Source of the DNA: an uncultured Candidatus Melainabacteria bacterium
GTDB lineage: Bacteria > Cyanobacteriota > Vampirovibrionia > Gastranaerophilales > Gastranaerophilaceae
Direction: 5' to 3'
Assembly (NCBI GenBank): GCA_934754505.1
Contig: CAKVIE010000012.1
Location: 1 to 61,009, forward strand
Length of the DNA stretch: 61,009 nt
In this document: positions 36,143-44,475 of the stretch, piece after piece
Layout: each line of letters opens with the position of its first letter
Numbering within the stretch: the first letter of the stretch is position 1
Notes under the pieces: generated by a model
What the model was told of the DNA's origin: nothing
Database searches by the model: none
What the model saw: the letters and a program-made list of their open reading frames with translations, nothing else
Translations under genes and position numbers: made by a program

Positions 36143-37429
36143 ATGCCGATTGATTGGACTAAATCAAAATACGGGAAGAAACATAAGCTTTTTTTGAGCA
36201 AAAAGCCCGAAAATATGAAGTTTTTTACACTTTGTGACGGTGCTGCCCGCTCGGGAAAAACTCTTTCCATTATCTACAAAATCCCACAAATGTTTTCTTT
36301 TATAGGAAATGATTATCTCAAAGTTTTTTCGGGATTTTCAAAAAACACAGTCAGAAACAATGTTCTCATTGAACTTATTCCCTATTTGAAAAATTATCAC
36401 GGTGCTGATTGTAAATATAATTCTCAAACTGGTGAACTTGATATAAAACTTTGGGGTAAAACCTACAACTGCTTTGTCACGGGCGGCGGAAAATCCGACA
36501 GTGATGCCGCTATTCAAGGCGGGACTTGGGATTTCTGGTACGCAAACGAATTGCCGAAACACCACTACTCCTTTTATAATATGGCTCTCAGCAGGCTTAC
36601 TCCCGAAAATGCCCGTCTGATTGCGGACAGTAATCCCGAAAGTCCCAACCATTGGCTTTATAAAGAAAAAATTAAGCCCTTCCTCGACGGAAATCCCGAA
36701 GTTAAAAGCGTTTTCGATTATTTCCATTTTACAATGAATGACAATGCCAATTTAAGTAAAACCTTTATCGAAAATCAAAAAAAACTTTACAAAGGTGTTT
36801 TTGAAGCCCGAAAAATCAAGGGTTTATGGATAATTGCCGACGGTTTGGTTTACGACACTTTCACCCCTCTCAAGCATACTTGTCTGCATGATGAAATTTT
36901 GGAAAAAATTAACAACTATGAATTTATTGAATACTTTTTGGGGCTTGATTGGGGTTGGAATCACCCGTTATCGTGCGGACTTTACGGAATTACGAAAAAC
37001 AAAGTTTATTACAAAATTGACGAGCTTTACGGTTCGCATTTGAACGAAAATGATGTGATTAAATGGATTTGTTCAAAACAACAGGAATACGGAAGGTATT
37101 TTCGTTTTCTGAATGCCGATAATGCCCGTCCCGAACAAAATCACAAGCTCCGTCAAGCACTTCCGAATATGCTTATCTATGAAGAAAAACCTAAACTCCA
37201 AGACAGCATAAGCGTTTTGCGGAGTATAATCAATTACGATTGTCTGATTATTAACTCCGAAAGATGCAAAAATACTCTGCGTGAATTTGCTTCATACCGC
37301 TATCCGTCAGAAGATGAAAAACTTTCGGCAAAAGATGATGTTCCGCTGAAAGAAAATGACGACACAATGGACGAAACACGCTATGCTATTACGTTTTACG
37401 AGTCGCATTTTGTCAAAAGATATCTGTAA
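36143..37429 (+). CDS. terL: Terminase large subunit
   Basis: A 428-residue DNA-packaging motor. ATPase domain: deviant Walker A CDGAARSGKT (residues 31-40), Walker B WDFWYANE (129-136) with catalytic Glu, and coupling motif ADSNPESPNHW (161-171). RNase-H-type nuclease domain: Asp269 in GLDWGWNHP, Asp326 in NADNARPE, Asp410 in DDTMDETRYAI. All key residues are intact, so the motor should work. It belongs to the phage terminase-large type seen in SPP1/T4-like headful packagers, but packaging mode cannot be read for certain. Confidence 0.95.
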   Translation: MPIDWTKSKYGKKHKLFLSKKPENMKFFTLCDGAARSGKTLSIIYKIPQMFSFIGNDYLKVFSGFSKNTVRNNVLIELIPYLKNYHGADCKYNSQTGELDIKLWGKTYNCFVTGGGKSDSDAAIQGGTWDFWYANELPKHHYSFYNMALSRLTPENARLIADSNPESPNHWLYKEKIKPFLDGNPEVKSVFDYFHFTMNDNANLSKTFIENQKKLYKGVFEARKIKGLWIIADGLVYDTFTPLKHTCLHDEILEKINNYEFIEYFLGLDWGWNHPLSCGLYGITKNKVYYKIDELYGSHLNENDVIKWICSKQQEYGRYFRFLNADNARPEQNHKLRQALPNMLIYEEKPKLQDSISVLRSIINYDCLIINSERCKNTLREFASYRYPSEDEKLSAKDDVPLKENDDTMDETRYAITFYESHFVKRYL

Positions 37430-37447
37430 TTTTTTAGAAAGGATTTT

Positions 37448-38335
37448 ATGAATAACAATGATTTCATGAAAAATGTAAATAAAAATTTTTCTGATTTTGC
37501 AAAAAATTTGAAATCTTTGCTTCCCGAATTAAATCAGTTTTCCAAATCGGTTGTAAATCTCGGTGAAATTGCCGCTGATACTTCCCCATACCAAAAAGAA
37601 ATCGATAAAATTAAGGAAATGACTGTTCAAACCGAAAAGTATAAAGAGTTGAAAAATTCGCTTTCGGAAAATTTAAACAGTAATGAAAATAACGTCAAAA
37701 ACCTTACGGCGGCTTACGAAGAAACACTTCCTCTGCTGGAGCAGCTTGGTTTGGACACGACTGAATTTCAAAATATTTTCACTTCTGCATTTGATAAAAT
37801 TACCCAAAAATCCGAAACTTTCAGCGATACGATGAAAAATATGCTTGATGATTTGAAAAACTATTTTATCAAAACCATTGCAAAAGCCATAAGCGACAAA
37901 ATTGTCAGTTCCTCTGCGAGTGAAATGTTTTCAACCTCACTCGCTTCCCAAAATTCCGATACTTCGGGCGGTTTTAATATTTTCGGATTGATAAAATCTT
38001 TCCTTGGAGTTTTTTCGTCATCATCACTCTACACAAGGCATTCGGGCGGTGTTGTTCCCTCGGGAACAGGCGGCGGCTATGCTCTCCCGGGAACTTCCGA
38101 ATATCTTGCAGTTTTAAAAGGCGGTGAAAGAGTTTTAAGTCCTGCCGAAAATTCCGATTTCAACAGCGGTCAAAACGGACAAAACGTCGTCGTCAACAAC
38201 TTCAACGTAAAAGCCTGGGACTCAAAAGATGTTCAAAAATATCTGCTCGACAACAAAAATCTTATCGCAAATATCACTGCAGATAACATTAAATATAACA
38301 ATGCTAATTTAAGATATATGATTGGTGGTTCGTAA
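37448..38335 (+). CDS. Short tail tape measure protein
   Basis: A 295-residue protein: N-terminal helical coiled coil (about residues 1-150), a short hydrophobic/serine-rich segment, and a C terminus typical of lambda/GTA tape measures (RHSGGVVPSGTGGGYALPG, SEYLAVLKGGERVLSPAEN, then NNFNVKAWDSKDVQKYL). Tape length sets tail length at roughly 1.5 angstrom per residue, so the tail would be short, about 45 nm, similar to gene transfer agents. AAAGGA precedes the ATG. It stands directly after terL, an unusual place. Confidence 0.82.
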   Translation: MNNNDFMKNVNKNFSDFAKNLKSLLPELNQFSKSVVNLGEIAADTSPYQKEIDKIKEMTVQTEKYKELKNSLSENLNSNENNVKNLTAAYEETLPLLEQLGLDTTEFQNIFTSAFDKITQKSETFSDTMKNMLDDLKNYFIKTIAKAISDKIVSSSASEMFSTSLASQNSDTSGGFNIFGLIKSFLGVFSSSSLYTRHSGGVVPSGTGGGYALPGTSEYLAVLKGGERVLSPAENSDFNSGQNGQNVVVNNFNVKAWDSKDVQKYLLDNKNLIANITADNIKYNNANLRYMIGGS

Positions 38336-38336
38336 A

Positions 38337-38921
38337 ATGAATAATATCAATGATTTCGCCTGTCTTGTCGAAATAAACAAGACCTTTTTTCAATGCGAAT
38401 TTGACCATAAAAGTATCGATATCCTCGAAACTGTTACGGGCATGGGTTTTTACAAAATTTATGAAGATTTCGTTTTTAAAAATTCTCTGTCTGCAAGAAA
38501 TATGATAAACCTTGTTGCGACAAGCGTTTACAAACATCATAAATCTCTCGGTATGCAAAAAGTTAAATGTGCCTTGATTGCTAATCCGCAAATTGAGCTT
38601 GATAATCTTGCAACTTTGAAAACGCATTTCAAAAATCTTCTTCCCGATTTGCAAAAATTCAACAAAGATATGAAATACATTAATCCGAAAGCCTCGATAA
38701 ATCCCGTCGCAACGGAGTTTTACGATTTTGAATCCGCTTATTCCGCTGCTAAAAAAATTCTTAATTGGTCGGAAGACGAATTTTGGCTTTCTACTCCGAA
38801 AAAGTTCTGTTTTGCCCTTGTTGCACTTGCAAAATATGACAAGGAAAAGGAAAAATTAACCCAAAAAATTCAACAACAAAATGCCGTAAATGTTTTGAAC
38901 GGCATAAAAAATTTGCTCTAA
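38337..38921 (+). CDS. Fused tail assembly chaperone (GTA_gp10-like + TAC-like)
   Basis: A 194-residue protein. Residues 1-65 resemble GTA_gp10-type chaperones (a small beta domain followed by MGFYKIYEDFVFKNSLSARN). Residues 130-175 resemble the separate phage tail-assembly-chaperone family with its FW-xx-TP motif (ILNWSEDEFWLSTPKKF). In Rhodobacter GTA these are two adjacent genes before the tape measure gene; here they appear fused and lie after it. I use ATG 38337, which follows the tape-measure stop by one base. Confidence 0.65.
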   Translation: MNNINDFACLVEINKTFFQCEFDHKSIDILETVTGMGFYKIYEDFVFKNSLSARNMINLVATSVYKHHKSLGMQKVKCALIANPQIELDNLATLKTHFKNLLPDLQKFNKDMKYINPKASINPVATEFYDFESAYSAAKKILNWSEDEFWLSTPKKFCFALVALAKYDKEKEKLTQKIQQQNAVNVLNGIKNLL

Positions 38922-38948
38922 AAATTTAAAAAATAAGGAAGGAGTTTT

Positions 38949-39659
38949 ATGTCTGAATTAACTCAAGATTTTTCGCAAAATGATTTGCAATCAATAGCTG
39001 AAAATCAAGAAAAAAATACCAATGAAAATACGCCAAAAGACTTGCAATTAAAAGGTTTTGATAAAACAACAAATGCCAAAAATACCGGTTGTTCCCCCGA
39101 AACCATTGCAAATATTGATGATAACGGTTCCGAAAAAATAGAATTACACACTGACAGTGTGCAAAATACAAAAATACACACTGACAGTGTGCAAAAAATT
39201 GATGCGGAAAATTCAGAGGATTTGTCTGCAAACTCAAATTTATCAGAGTCAGAAAATAAGAAATCAGAGATTTCTAAAAACGAGATTGCGAAGCTTCATC
39301 GTGAATGTGCAAAGTATCGTACGGCTTTGAATACTACAAATGATGAAAAAGCCAATCTTCAAAAGCAGTTTGACGAATTAAAAATTGAGCTTGAAAAAAT
39401 TGTGAATGTAAAAAAGGAACAGGAGATTTTGTTCAAACTCGAAAAGGCAGGCTGTTTGAAACCGAAATTGGTCTTGTCCGAAATTCCTGCGGATTGTGAG
39501 GATGTAGACGGATTTATCAAAAATTACAAGAATGAAAATCAGTTTTTATTTGAACGCAAAAAACAAAAACACGGATTTTCGTTCAGAGGTTCAAGAAGTT
39601 CAAACTACACGACCTCACAACAAATGAACAATTATATTCGTTCAGCTTTAGGAAGATAA
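38949..39659 (+). CDS. Putative capsid scaffolding protein
   Basis: A 236-residue acidic protein placed directly before the major capsid gene. The first 105 residues are Asn/Ser/Glu-rich and disordered, with a tandem peptide HTDSVQ repeated at ten-residue spacing. Residues 110-165 form a strong coiled coil (NTTNDEKANLQKQFDELKIE). The C terminus is basic (KQKHGFSFRGSRSSN), as in scaffolds that bind capsid protein. No protease active site is visible. AAGGAAGGAG stands before the ATG. Confidence 0.72.
   Translation: MSELTQDFSQNDLQSIAENQEKNTNENTPKDLQLKGFDKTTNAKNTGCSPETIANIDDNGSEKIELHTDSVQNTKIHTDSVQKIDAENSEDLSANSNLSESENKKSEISKNEIAKLHRECAKYRTALNTTNDEKANLQKQFDELKIELEKIVNVKKEQEILFKLEKAGCLKPKLVLSEIPADCEDVDGFIKNYKNENQFLFERKKQKHGFSFRGSRSSNYTTSQQMNNYIRSALGR
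39147..39191. repeat. Two CACACTGACAGTGTG palindromes inside the scaffold gene
   Basis: The perfect palindrome CACACTG-A-CAGTGTG occurs at 39147-39161 and 39177-39191, exactly 30 bp apart, within a directly repeated TACACACTGACAGTGTGCAA. It encodes the repeated HTDSVQ peptide but may also be a protein-binding or packaging site. Confidence 0.8.
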
Positions 39660-39677
39660 AAATTAAGGAGAAAAATT

Positions 39678-40655
39678 ATGACACAAGATGCGCTTTATAT
39701 TTCAAGAACAAATGCTGATGCACTTATCCCCGTTGATGTTGCAAACGAAATTATTCAAAATGTACCGTCCTCATCGGCGGCACTTCGTTTATTCAAGCAG
39801 CTTCCGAACATGAGTGCAAAACAGCAGACTTTACCGATTGCGGCTTCTTTGCCGAGTGCATATTTCTTAAACGGTGATACGGCTCAAAAGAAAACAACCA
39901 ATGCCGAATGGGATAAATTGACTTTGACGGCGGAAGAAATTGCCGTAATTATTCCAATCCCGGAAGCGGTTTTAGATGATGCCGGTTATGATATTTGGTC
40001 GGCTTTGAAACCTCAGATAACAGAGGCTTTCGGGCTTGCGATTGACTCTGCAATATTCTTCGGCACAAATAAACCGACAAGTTACCCTACTGCAATCGTG
40101 ACGGCTGCAACAACTGCCGGTAATTGTATTGAATTAGGCACAAATACTGATGTTCTTGATGATATTATCGGCGAAAACGGTTTAATGGCAAAAGTTGAAG
40201 AATCAGGATTCAGAGTTTCGGGATTTTATGCAGACAGTTCTATGGAATCTAAATTCAGGGCTTTGAGAGATAAAAATAATCAACTTTTATTTATGCCGTC
40301 TGTTAATTCGGAACTCCCTGCATCTATTGCAGGCAGACCGCTTTATTACGATGAAATAGGAAATGTTTTTGACACGGAAAAAGCCTTGATGATTGCAGGC
40401 GATTTTTCAAAGGCTGTTTATTCAATCAGACAAGATTTGACTTACAAAGTTTTAGACCAAGCAATTATCCAAAATTCAGACGGAACAATCGCATTCAACC
40501 TTGCTCAACAAGATATGGTTGCACTCCGCTGCGTAATGAGATTGGGTATTCAGGTCGCAAACCCTGTCAACAGAAAAGGTAAAACAGGTAAATATCCGTT
40601 TGCGGTTCTTAAACCTGCTGCTAAAACTCCAACTCAAACAAATACAGGTTCATAA
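39678..40655 (+). CDS. Major capsid protein, HK97 fold
   Basis: A 325-residue capsid protein. Typical HK97-family features: ANEIIQNVPSSSAALRLFKQ near the N terminus, E-loop region, spine helix (IWSALKPQITEAFGLAIDSA, about residues 115-135), GTNKPTSYP, then LPASIAGRPLYYDEIG and IAGDFSKAVYSIRQDLTYKV (P- and A-domain strands). There is no long N-terminal pre-domain, so scaffolding probably comes from the preceding gene. AAGGAG precedes the start. Confidence 0.93.
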   Translation: MTQDALYISRTNADALIPVDVANEIIQNVPSSSAALRLFKQLPNMSAKQQTLPIAASLPSAYFLNGDTAQKKTTNAEWDKLTLTAEEIAVIIPIPEAVLDDAGYDIWSALKPQITEAFGLAIDSAIFFGTNKPTSYPTAIVTAATTAGNCIELGTNTDVLDDIIGENGLMAKVEESGFRVSGFYADSSMESKFRALRDKNNQLLFMPSVNSELPASIAGRPLYYDEIGNVFDTEKALMIAGDFSKAVYSIRQDLTYKVLDQAIIQNSDGTIAFNLAQQDMVALRCVMRLGIQVANPVNRKGKTGKYPFAVLKPAAKTPTQTNTGS

Positions 40656-40728
40656 TGCTCTTTGAGCTATATTTATTCCCCGTTCGGGCAGAGAAATCTG
40701 TCCGAACTTTTTTTAAAGGATTTTGATT

Positions 40729-41163
40729 ATGACAATAATTTTATATGAAAACAGTTTTGTTGCTTTGGATTTTGCCGATGAGTATTTTGAAAATCGTCCC
40801 AATTCCGATTTATGGGAGAATTTGACTGATTTGCAAAAAGAAAAGGCTTTGATTTTTGCAACAAAGAAAATAAATAATTTTAATTTTATAGGTCAAAAAA
40901 GAACAGCTCAACAACAGCTTGAATTTCCGAGAAATTTCTGCCCCGACATGCCCGCAGAAATCCAATATGCGGTTTGTGAAGAAGCATATTCTCTTATTGA
41001 AAATTCGGCTCATTCAAAGAATAAACAGGCGGGAATTTCATCAATTTCGATGGGAAATACTTCCGTTTCTTACTTTGATAAGTCGAATACGGGAGTTTTA
41101 TTATCTCAAGAGGCTTTTAATTTCGTTTCCAAATGGACGGAAAAAAACTTTGATATGAGATAG
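40729..41163 (+). CDS. Head-tail adaptor (DnaT-like/gp6-like connector)
   Basis: A 144-residue protein of the family often labelled 'DnaT-like ssDNA-binding' in phages: FADEYFENRPNSDLW, KALIFATKKINNFNFIGQKR, QQLEFPRNF, MPAEIQYAVCEEAY. Its constant place after the capsid gene marks it as the adaptor that binds the portal ring. I choose ATG 40729, eight bases after AAAGGA, over a TTG at 40723. Confidence 0.82.
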   Translation: MTIILYENSFVALDFADEYFENRPNSDLWENLTDLQKEKALIFATKKINNFNFIGQKRTAQQQLEFPRNFCPDMPAEIQYAVCEEAYSLIENSAHSKNKQAGISSISMGNTSVSYFDKSNTGVLLSQEAFNFVSKWTEKNFDMR

Positions 41164-41173
41164 CGGAGGTGTA

Positions 41174-41473
41174 ATGTTAAAACATCTTATGAATGATGTC
41201 GCTGTTTTGAAAAGCGTTCAAAATGCCGATGAATACGATATTCCGACAATTACGGAGCTTAAAACCGTAAAATGCAGAATGGAATTTGCCGTAAAGTCTG
41301 AGCAATCGTCCGTTTCTGTCAGCAGAAACAAGCCTGCTCGAATGTATTGCTATGACGAAATTAATGTCGGCGATATTATTTCTTATAATTCCGAAAACTT
41401 TGAAGTTGTTCAAGTCAATGTTTACAAGGATTTAGACGGTAATAACTCGCTTAGAGAGGTGTATCTGGTATGA
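41174..41473 (+). CDS. Head closure/stopper protein
   Basis: A 99-residue small beta-rich protein (TELKTVKCRMEFAVKSEQSS, YDEINVGDIISYNSENFEVV, REVYLV) with the size and pattern of head-tail joining stoppers (SPP1 gp16, GTA g7 class). It lies between adaptor and terminator genes, as expected. GGAGG precedes the ATG and its end overlaps the next start by four bases. Confidence 0.72.
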   Translation: MLKHLMNDVAVLKSVQNADEYDIPTITELKTVKCRMEFAVKSEQSSVSVSRNKPARMYCYDEINVGDIISYNSENFEVVQVNVYKDLDGNNSLREVYLV

Positions 41474-41844
41474 CAATTTTAAATGATTTGAAAAATTTTC
41501 TCGTCGAAAAAAACTTTCCAAGCGATGATATTGTTTTTAATTTTGATGATTTTCATTCGGGCATGAATAAAATTATTCTTCTCTGCAAAGGCGGCGAATT
41601 TAGCGACATTGCAAGGAAAACCACCGTTTCCGTGATTGTGAAAAATCAATCAATGAGTAAATCGGAATCAATTTCTAATGAACTTTTTGATGATTTTTGT
41701 CCGCCGAAACAGTATGAAAAACCGCTTTTGATTAACGGAAAACTTATGCTCGTAAAAGCGGCTCAACCACCTCTTTACAAAGAAAGAGAGAAGAACGGCA
41801 GGCATGTTTTTATGTTTGACCTCAACATTGTACACAAAAGATAA
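41470..41844 (+). CDS. Tail terminator / minor capsid protein
   Basis: A 124-residue protein with alpha/beta pattern of tail terminators (lambda gpU, GTA g8, 'minor capsid protein' of Gram-positive phages): LNDLKNFLVEKNFPSDDIVF, SVIVKNQSMSKSESISNELF, RHVFMFDLNIVHKR. It would cap the tail and join it to the head. It overlaps the stopper gene by four bases and precedes the tail tube gene. Confidence 0.72.
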   Translation: MTILNDLKNFLVEKNFPSDDIVFNFDDFHSGMNKIILLCKGGEFSDIARKTTVSVIVKNQSMSKSESISNELFDDFCPPKQYEKPLLINGKLMLVKAAQPPLYKEREKNGRHVFMFDLNIVHKR

Positions 41845-41858
41845 GAAAGAAGGATTTT

Positions 41859-42449
41859 ATGACAATATCTAAAAAAACGGCGTTATTAGGGGTAAATGAT
41901 TTGAAAATTTTCCCGATAACAAAAGATGATGCCGAAACGTTTACAACAGGCAGTGCTATTGATGTTCCGGGGATAAGACAGATTTCAATAACCTTTGACA
42001 TCGACGAAAAAGAACTTACGGGCGATGAAAAAACCCTCGCAGTTGCTTCAAAAGTTAAGGCTGTTTCTTTTACCTCGGAATATGCGGAATTGAGTCTTGA
42101 TGTGCTTGCTGCTTTGAGCGGCGGAAGTGTTTCGACCGACACGGATACTCAAAACTCAACCGAGAGTGCAACTTTCAGCTTCTCCGGCGGTGATAAACCC
42201 TCTTATTTCCAGCTTCAAGCCAAAATTGACGGTACGGAAGGCATAACAGGCGGTGATTGTCATATTTGTATTTACAAAGCAAAAGCAACGGCTATGCCGA
42301 TAAACGGTGTTCAGGGCGATTTTGCGACATACACTTTTGAGGGAAAAGGTGTCTTTACGGAATGTTTGTTCGGCGGTACGAAATCTAAACTTATCGATAT
42401 CGATTTCAATTCTCAAGCCAAAGATTTGACCGCAAAAACTTCCGCATAA
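41859..42449 (+). CDS. Major tail tube protein
   Basis: A 196-residue beta-rich protein with the tail-tube pattern: IDVPGIRQISITFDIDEKEL near residue 33, VKAVSFTSEYAELSLDVLAA, GGDCHICIYKAKATAMPING and FATYTFEGKGVF at the end. It would polymerise around the tape measure. Follows the terminator gene as in lambdoid and GTA maps. Confidence 0.8.
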   Translation: MTISKKTALLGVNDLKIFPITKDDAETFTTGSAIDVPGIRQISITFDIDEKELTGDEKTLAVASKVKAVSFTSEYAELSLDVLAALSGGSVSTDTDTQNSTESATFSFSGGDKPSYFQLQAKIDGTEGITGGDCHICIYKAKATAMPINGVQGDFATYTFEGKGVFTECLFGGTKSKLIDIDFNSQAKDLTAKTSA

Positions 42450-42479
42450 TCGGCTTGATTGAATTTAAAGGATAAATAA

Positions 42480-43847
42480 ATGATTACAAGATTTGATATT
42501 ATTCAAAAAAACGGTAAATTGGCGATTGATGATGAAACCGTTGCAAGATTGATTAATTATGACCTTTTTCGGGATTTGTACAACGGAAATTTTAAAACGG
42601 CTTTCGCTAAAACTTATGCTAAAATTTGTGCTAAATATCCCCTTGATACTACAACGGCTCAGACTTTTGTCGAACTTAATCTGTTTTATGCAATGACCGA
42701 TTTCTACAAAAATCTTTTGACAAATCAAGGTCTGTATATCAATATCGACGATAGTCTTCAAAAAATTTGGGACAAAATTGATGAAGATAATAACTTCCTC
42801 TCCGTCCTGAAAGAAGTCTATGTCGATGTTTCGAGGTTCGGCAACGGGCTTTTTAAAGTCGCTATGGGAGATTTCGGTGCGGAAATTACTTCTGTTTCCC
42901 CCTCAACTTGGTTTCCCGTTTTCAAAAAAGGCTCACTGAATAATGTTTGCGGGCATGTGTTGGTTAATACTTTGAGTGATTTCGTCAACGGGCATAAAAT
43001 TACTATGAAGTTAATCGAAAAACATCGTCGTGGCAGCGTTGAAAGTGAACTTTGGCTTTATAAAAACGGAACTTTTCAAGAAAAATTAAATGTTGAATCC
43101 GAGCTTGAAATTCCCGAATTTGATGATTTTTCTGATATTTGGAATGATTTTTTAATTTTTCCTGTCAGAAATACTTCCGAAAGTGACGAGTATTTTGGGC
43201 AAAGTGATTATGTCCGCTTTAAATCGGTTGTTGAAGAATTAATGCTTACGATAAGTCAAAATTCAAAGATTTTGAACCGACACGCAAACCCAAAAATGAC
43301 GGGAAGTAACGAAAACCTTGAATTTAATCCTGTTACGGGAAAAACGGAATTTCCGAATAAAGATTTTATCCCCGTTGGTCGTGACGGCATAAAGGCGGAA
43401 TATATTACTGCTGATTTGCAGGAAAATGCCGTTAATCAGCACGTTGAAACTTTGATGAAATTTTTCCATATTTTGACCAAAACTCCGCCTCAGGCTTACG
43501 GAATGGATATTTCTAATAATATTTCGGGTGAAACTTTGCGAAAAGTTTTTATGACCTCGTTGACGAAAATTGACGATATAAAACAAGTTTCGTTTAACGG
43601 GGCGGTGAAAAACCTTGTCAGATGTGCAATGGCACTTAATCATACACCTGTCAGCGAGGTTAAAGTTGATTGGGGTAATCCTTTGCCGGAAGATAAATCC
43701 GAAATGATTGATAATTCCGTAAAACGAATAAATTCAGGCACTTTGAGCAGACTCTCCGCAATTTGCGAACTCGATAATATTTCGACAAATGATGCAAAAT
43801 CCGAACTGGATAAAGTTGCAAACGAAACAACGTGTAATTTGAAATAA
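42480..43847 (+). CDS. Portal protein
   Basis: A 455-residue portal of the SPP1 gp6/Gram-positive phage type: YDLFRDLYNGNFKTAF near the N terminus, KEVYVDVSRFGNGLFKVAMG and FDDFSDIWNDFLIFPVRNTS. The crown/stem region is SVVEELMLTISQNSKILNRH. ISGETLRKVFMTSLTKIDDI follows, then a short C terminus. It forms the ring at the capsid vertex through which TerL pumps DNA. Its place after the tail tube gene rather than beside terL is abnormal. Confidence 0.88.
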   Translation: MITRFDIIQKNGKLAIDDETVARLINYDLFRDLYNGNFKTAFAKTYAKICAKYPLDTTTAQTFVELNLFYAMTDFYKNLLTNQGLYINIDDSLQKIWDKIDEDNNFLSVLKEVYVDVSRFGNGLFKVAMGDFGAEITSVSPSTWFPVFKKGSLNNVCGHVLVNTLSDFVNGHKITMKLIEKHRRGSVESELWLYKNGTFQEKLNVESELEIPEFDDFSDIWNDFLIFPVRNTSESDEYFGQSDYVRFKSVVEELMLTISQNSKILNRHANPKMTGSNENLEFNPVTGKTEFPNKDFIPVGRDGIKAEYITADLQENAVNQHVETLMKFFHILTKTPPQAYGMDISNNISGETLRKVFMTSLTKIDDIKQVSFNGAVKNLVRCAMALNHTPVSEVKVDWGNPLPEDKSEMIDNSVKRINSGTLSRLSAICELDNISTNDAKSELDKVANETTCNLK

Positions 43848-43855
43848 AAAATGTG

Positions 43856-43884
43856 TTTACCCGATTGAATATCTATTGTATAAT
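43856..43884 (+). promoter_or_regulatory. Promoter of the secreted protein gene
   Basis: TTTACC, 17-bp spacer, TATAAT. The -10 box ends six bases before the ATG at 43891, so the message would be leaderless or nearly so. It begins just after the portal stop codon. Confidence 0.65.
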
Positions 43885-43890
43885 AGTTTT

Positions 43891-44475
43891 ATGAAAAAAC
43901 TTATTATAACTTTTTTATCGGCAATAATGATTAATTCGGCAGCAACTGCAATGGCTGACGAGTTTTCTGTACCTGTTCCGACTGAAGAATCAGTTGTTCA
44001 ATCGGGTCCTGACACAAAATATACAGTTGTTACAAAGTTGAGATTTGATGCGTTTCAAGATGCTGAATTGACTACCCCGACAAGCATTTTGGCAGATAAA
44101 ATGTCGGTGAAAATTTATAAACTTGCACCTAAAAAAACTTATTTGCAAAAAGTTAAAATCCCCAATGCAAAACTTATCGAATATACAAACGGCTCATACG
44201 ATATTAAGTTTAAAGACGTACCTGATGTGATTTTCAGCTACGATAAAAACGGTGATTTGAAATCATTTGCAAAATATACAAATAAGGGCAAAATCCCGTT
44301 TATAACCTATCATTACGATACCACGGGAACAATTATCGGCATTGAAGTTAAAGCTGACAGATACCGCTCTTTCGAATACGGACTTGACGGTGTTTTGACG
44401 AAATATAAAATTGACGACAAAGTTTATGCTGCAAACGGAAAAATGATTCTTCGCAGAAAAAATCCGTTTTTTTAG
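43891..44475 (+). CDS. Secreted protein of unknown function inside the phage cluster
   Basis: This 194-residue protein has a clear signal peptide (MKKLIITFLSAIMINSAATAMA, cleavage about residue 22). A soluble part contains MORN-like strands (ISFSYDKNGDLKSFAKYTNK-like, YGLDGVLTKYKIDDKVYAAN). Structural phage proteins are not exported, so this is probably a host-type cargo ('moron') gene with its own promoter. Close host paralogues are likely but not in this window. Confidence 0.65.
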   Translation: MKKLIITFLSAIMINSAATAMADEFSVPVPTEESVVQSGPDTKYTVVTKLRFDAFQDAELTTPTSILADKMSVKIYKLAPKKTYLQKVKIPNAKLIEYTNGSYDIKFKDVPDVIFSYDKNGDLKSFAKYTNKGKIPFITYHYDTTGTIIGIEVKADRYRSFEYGLDGVLTKYKIDDKVYAANGKMILRRKNPFF

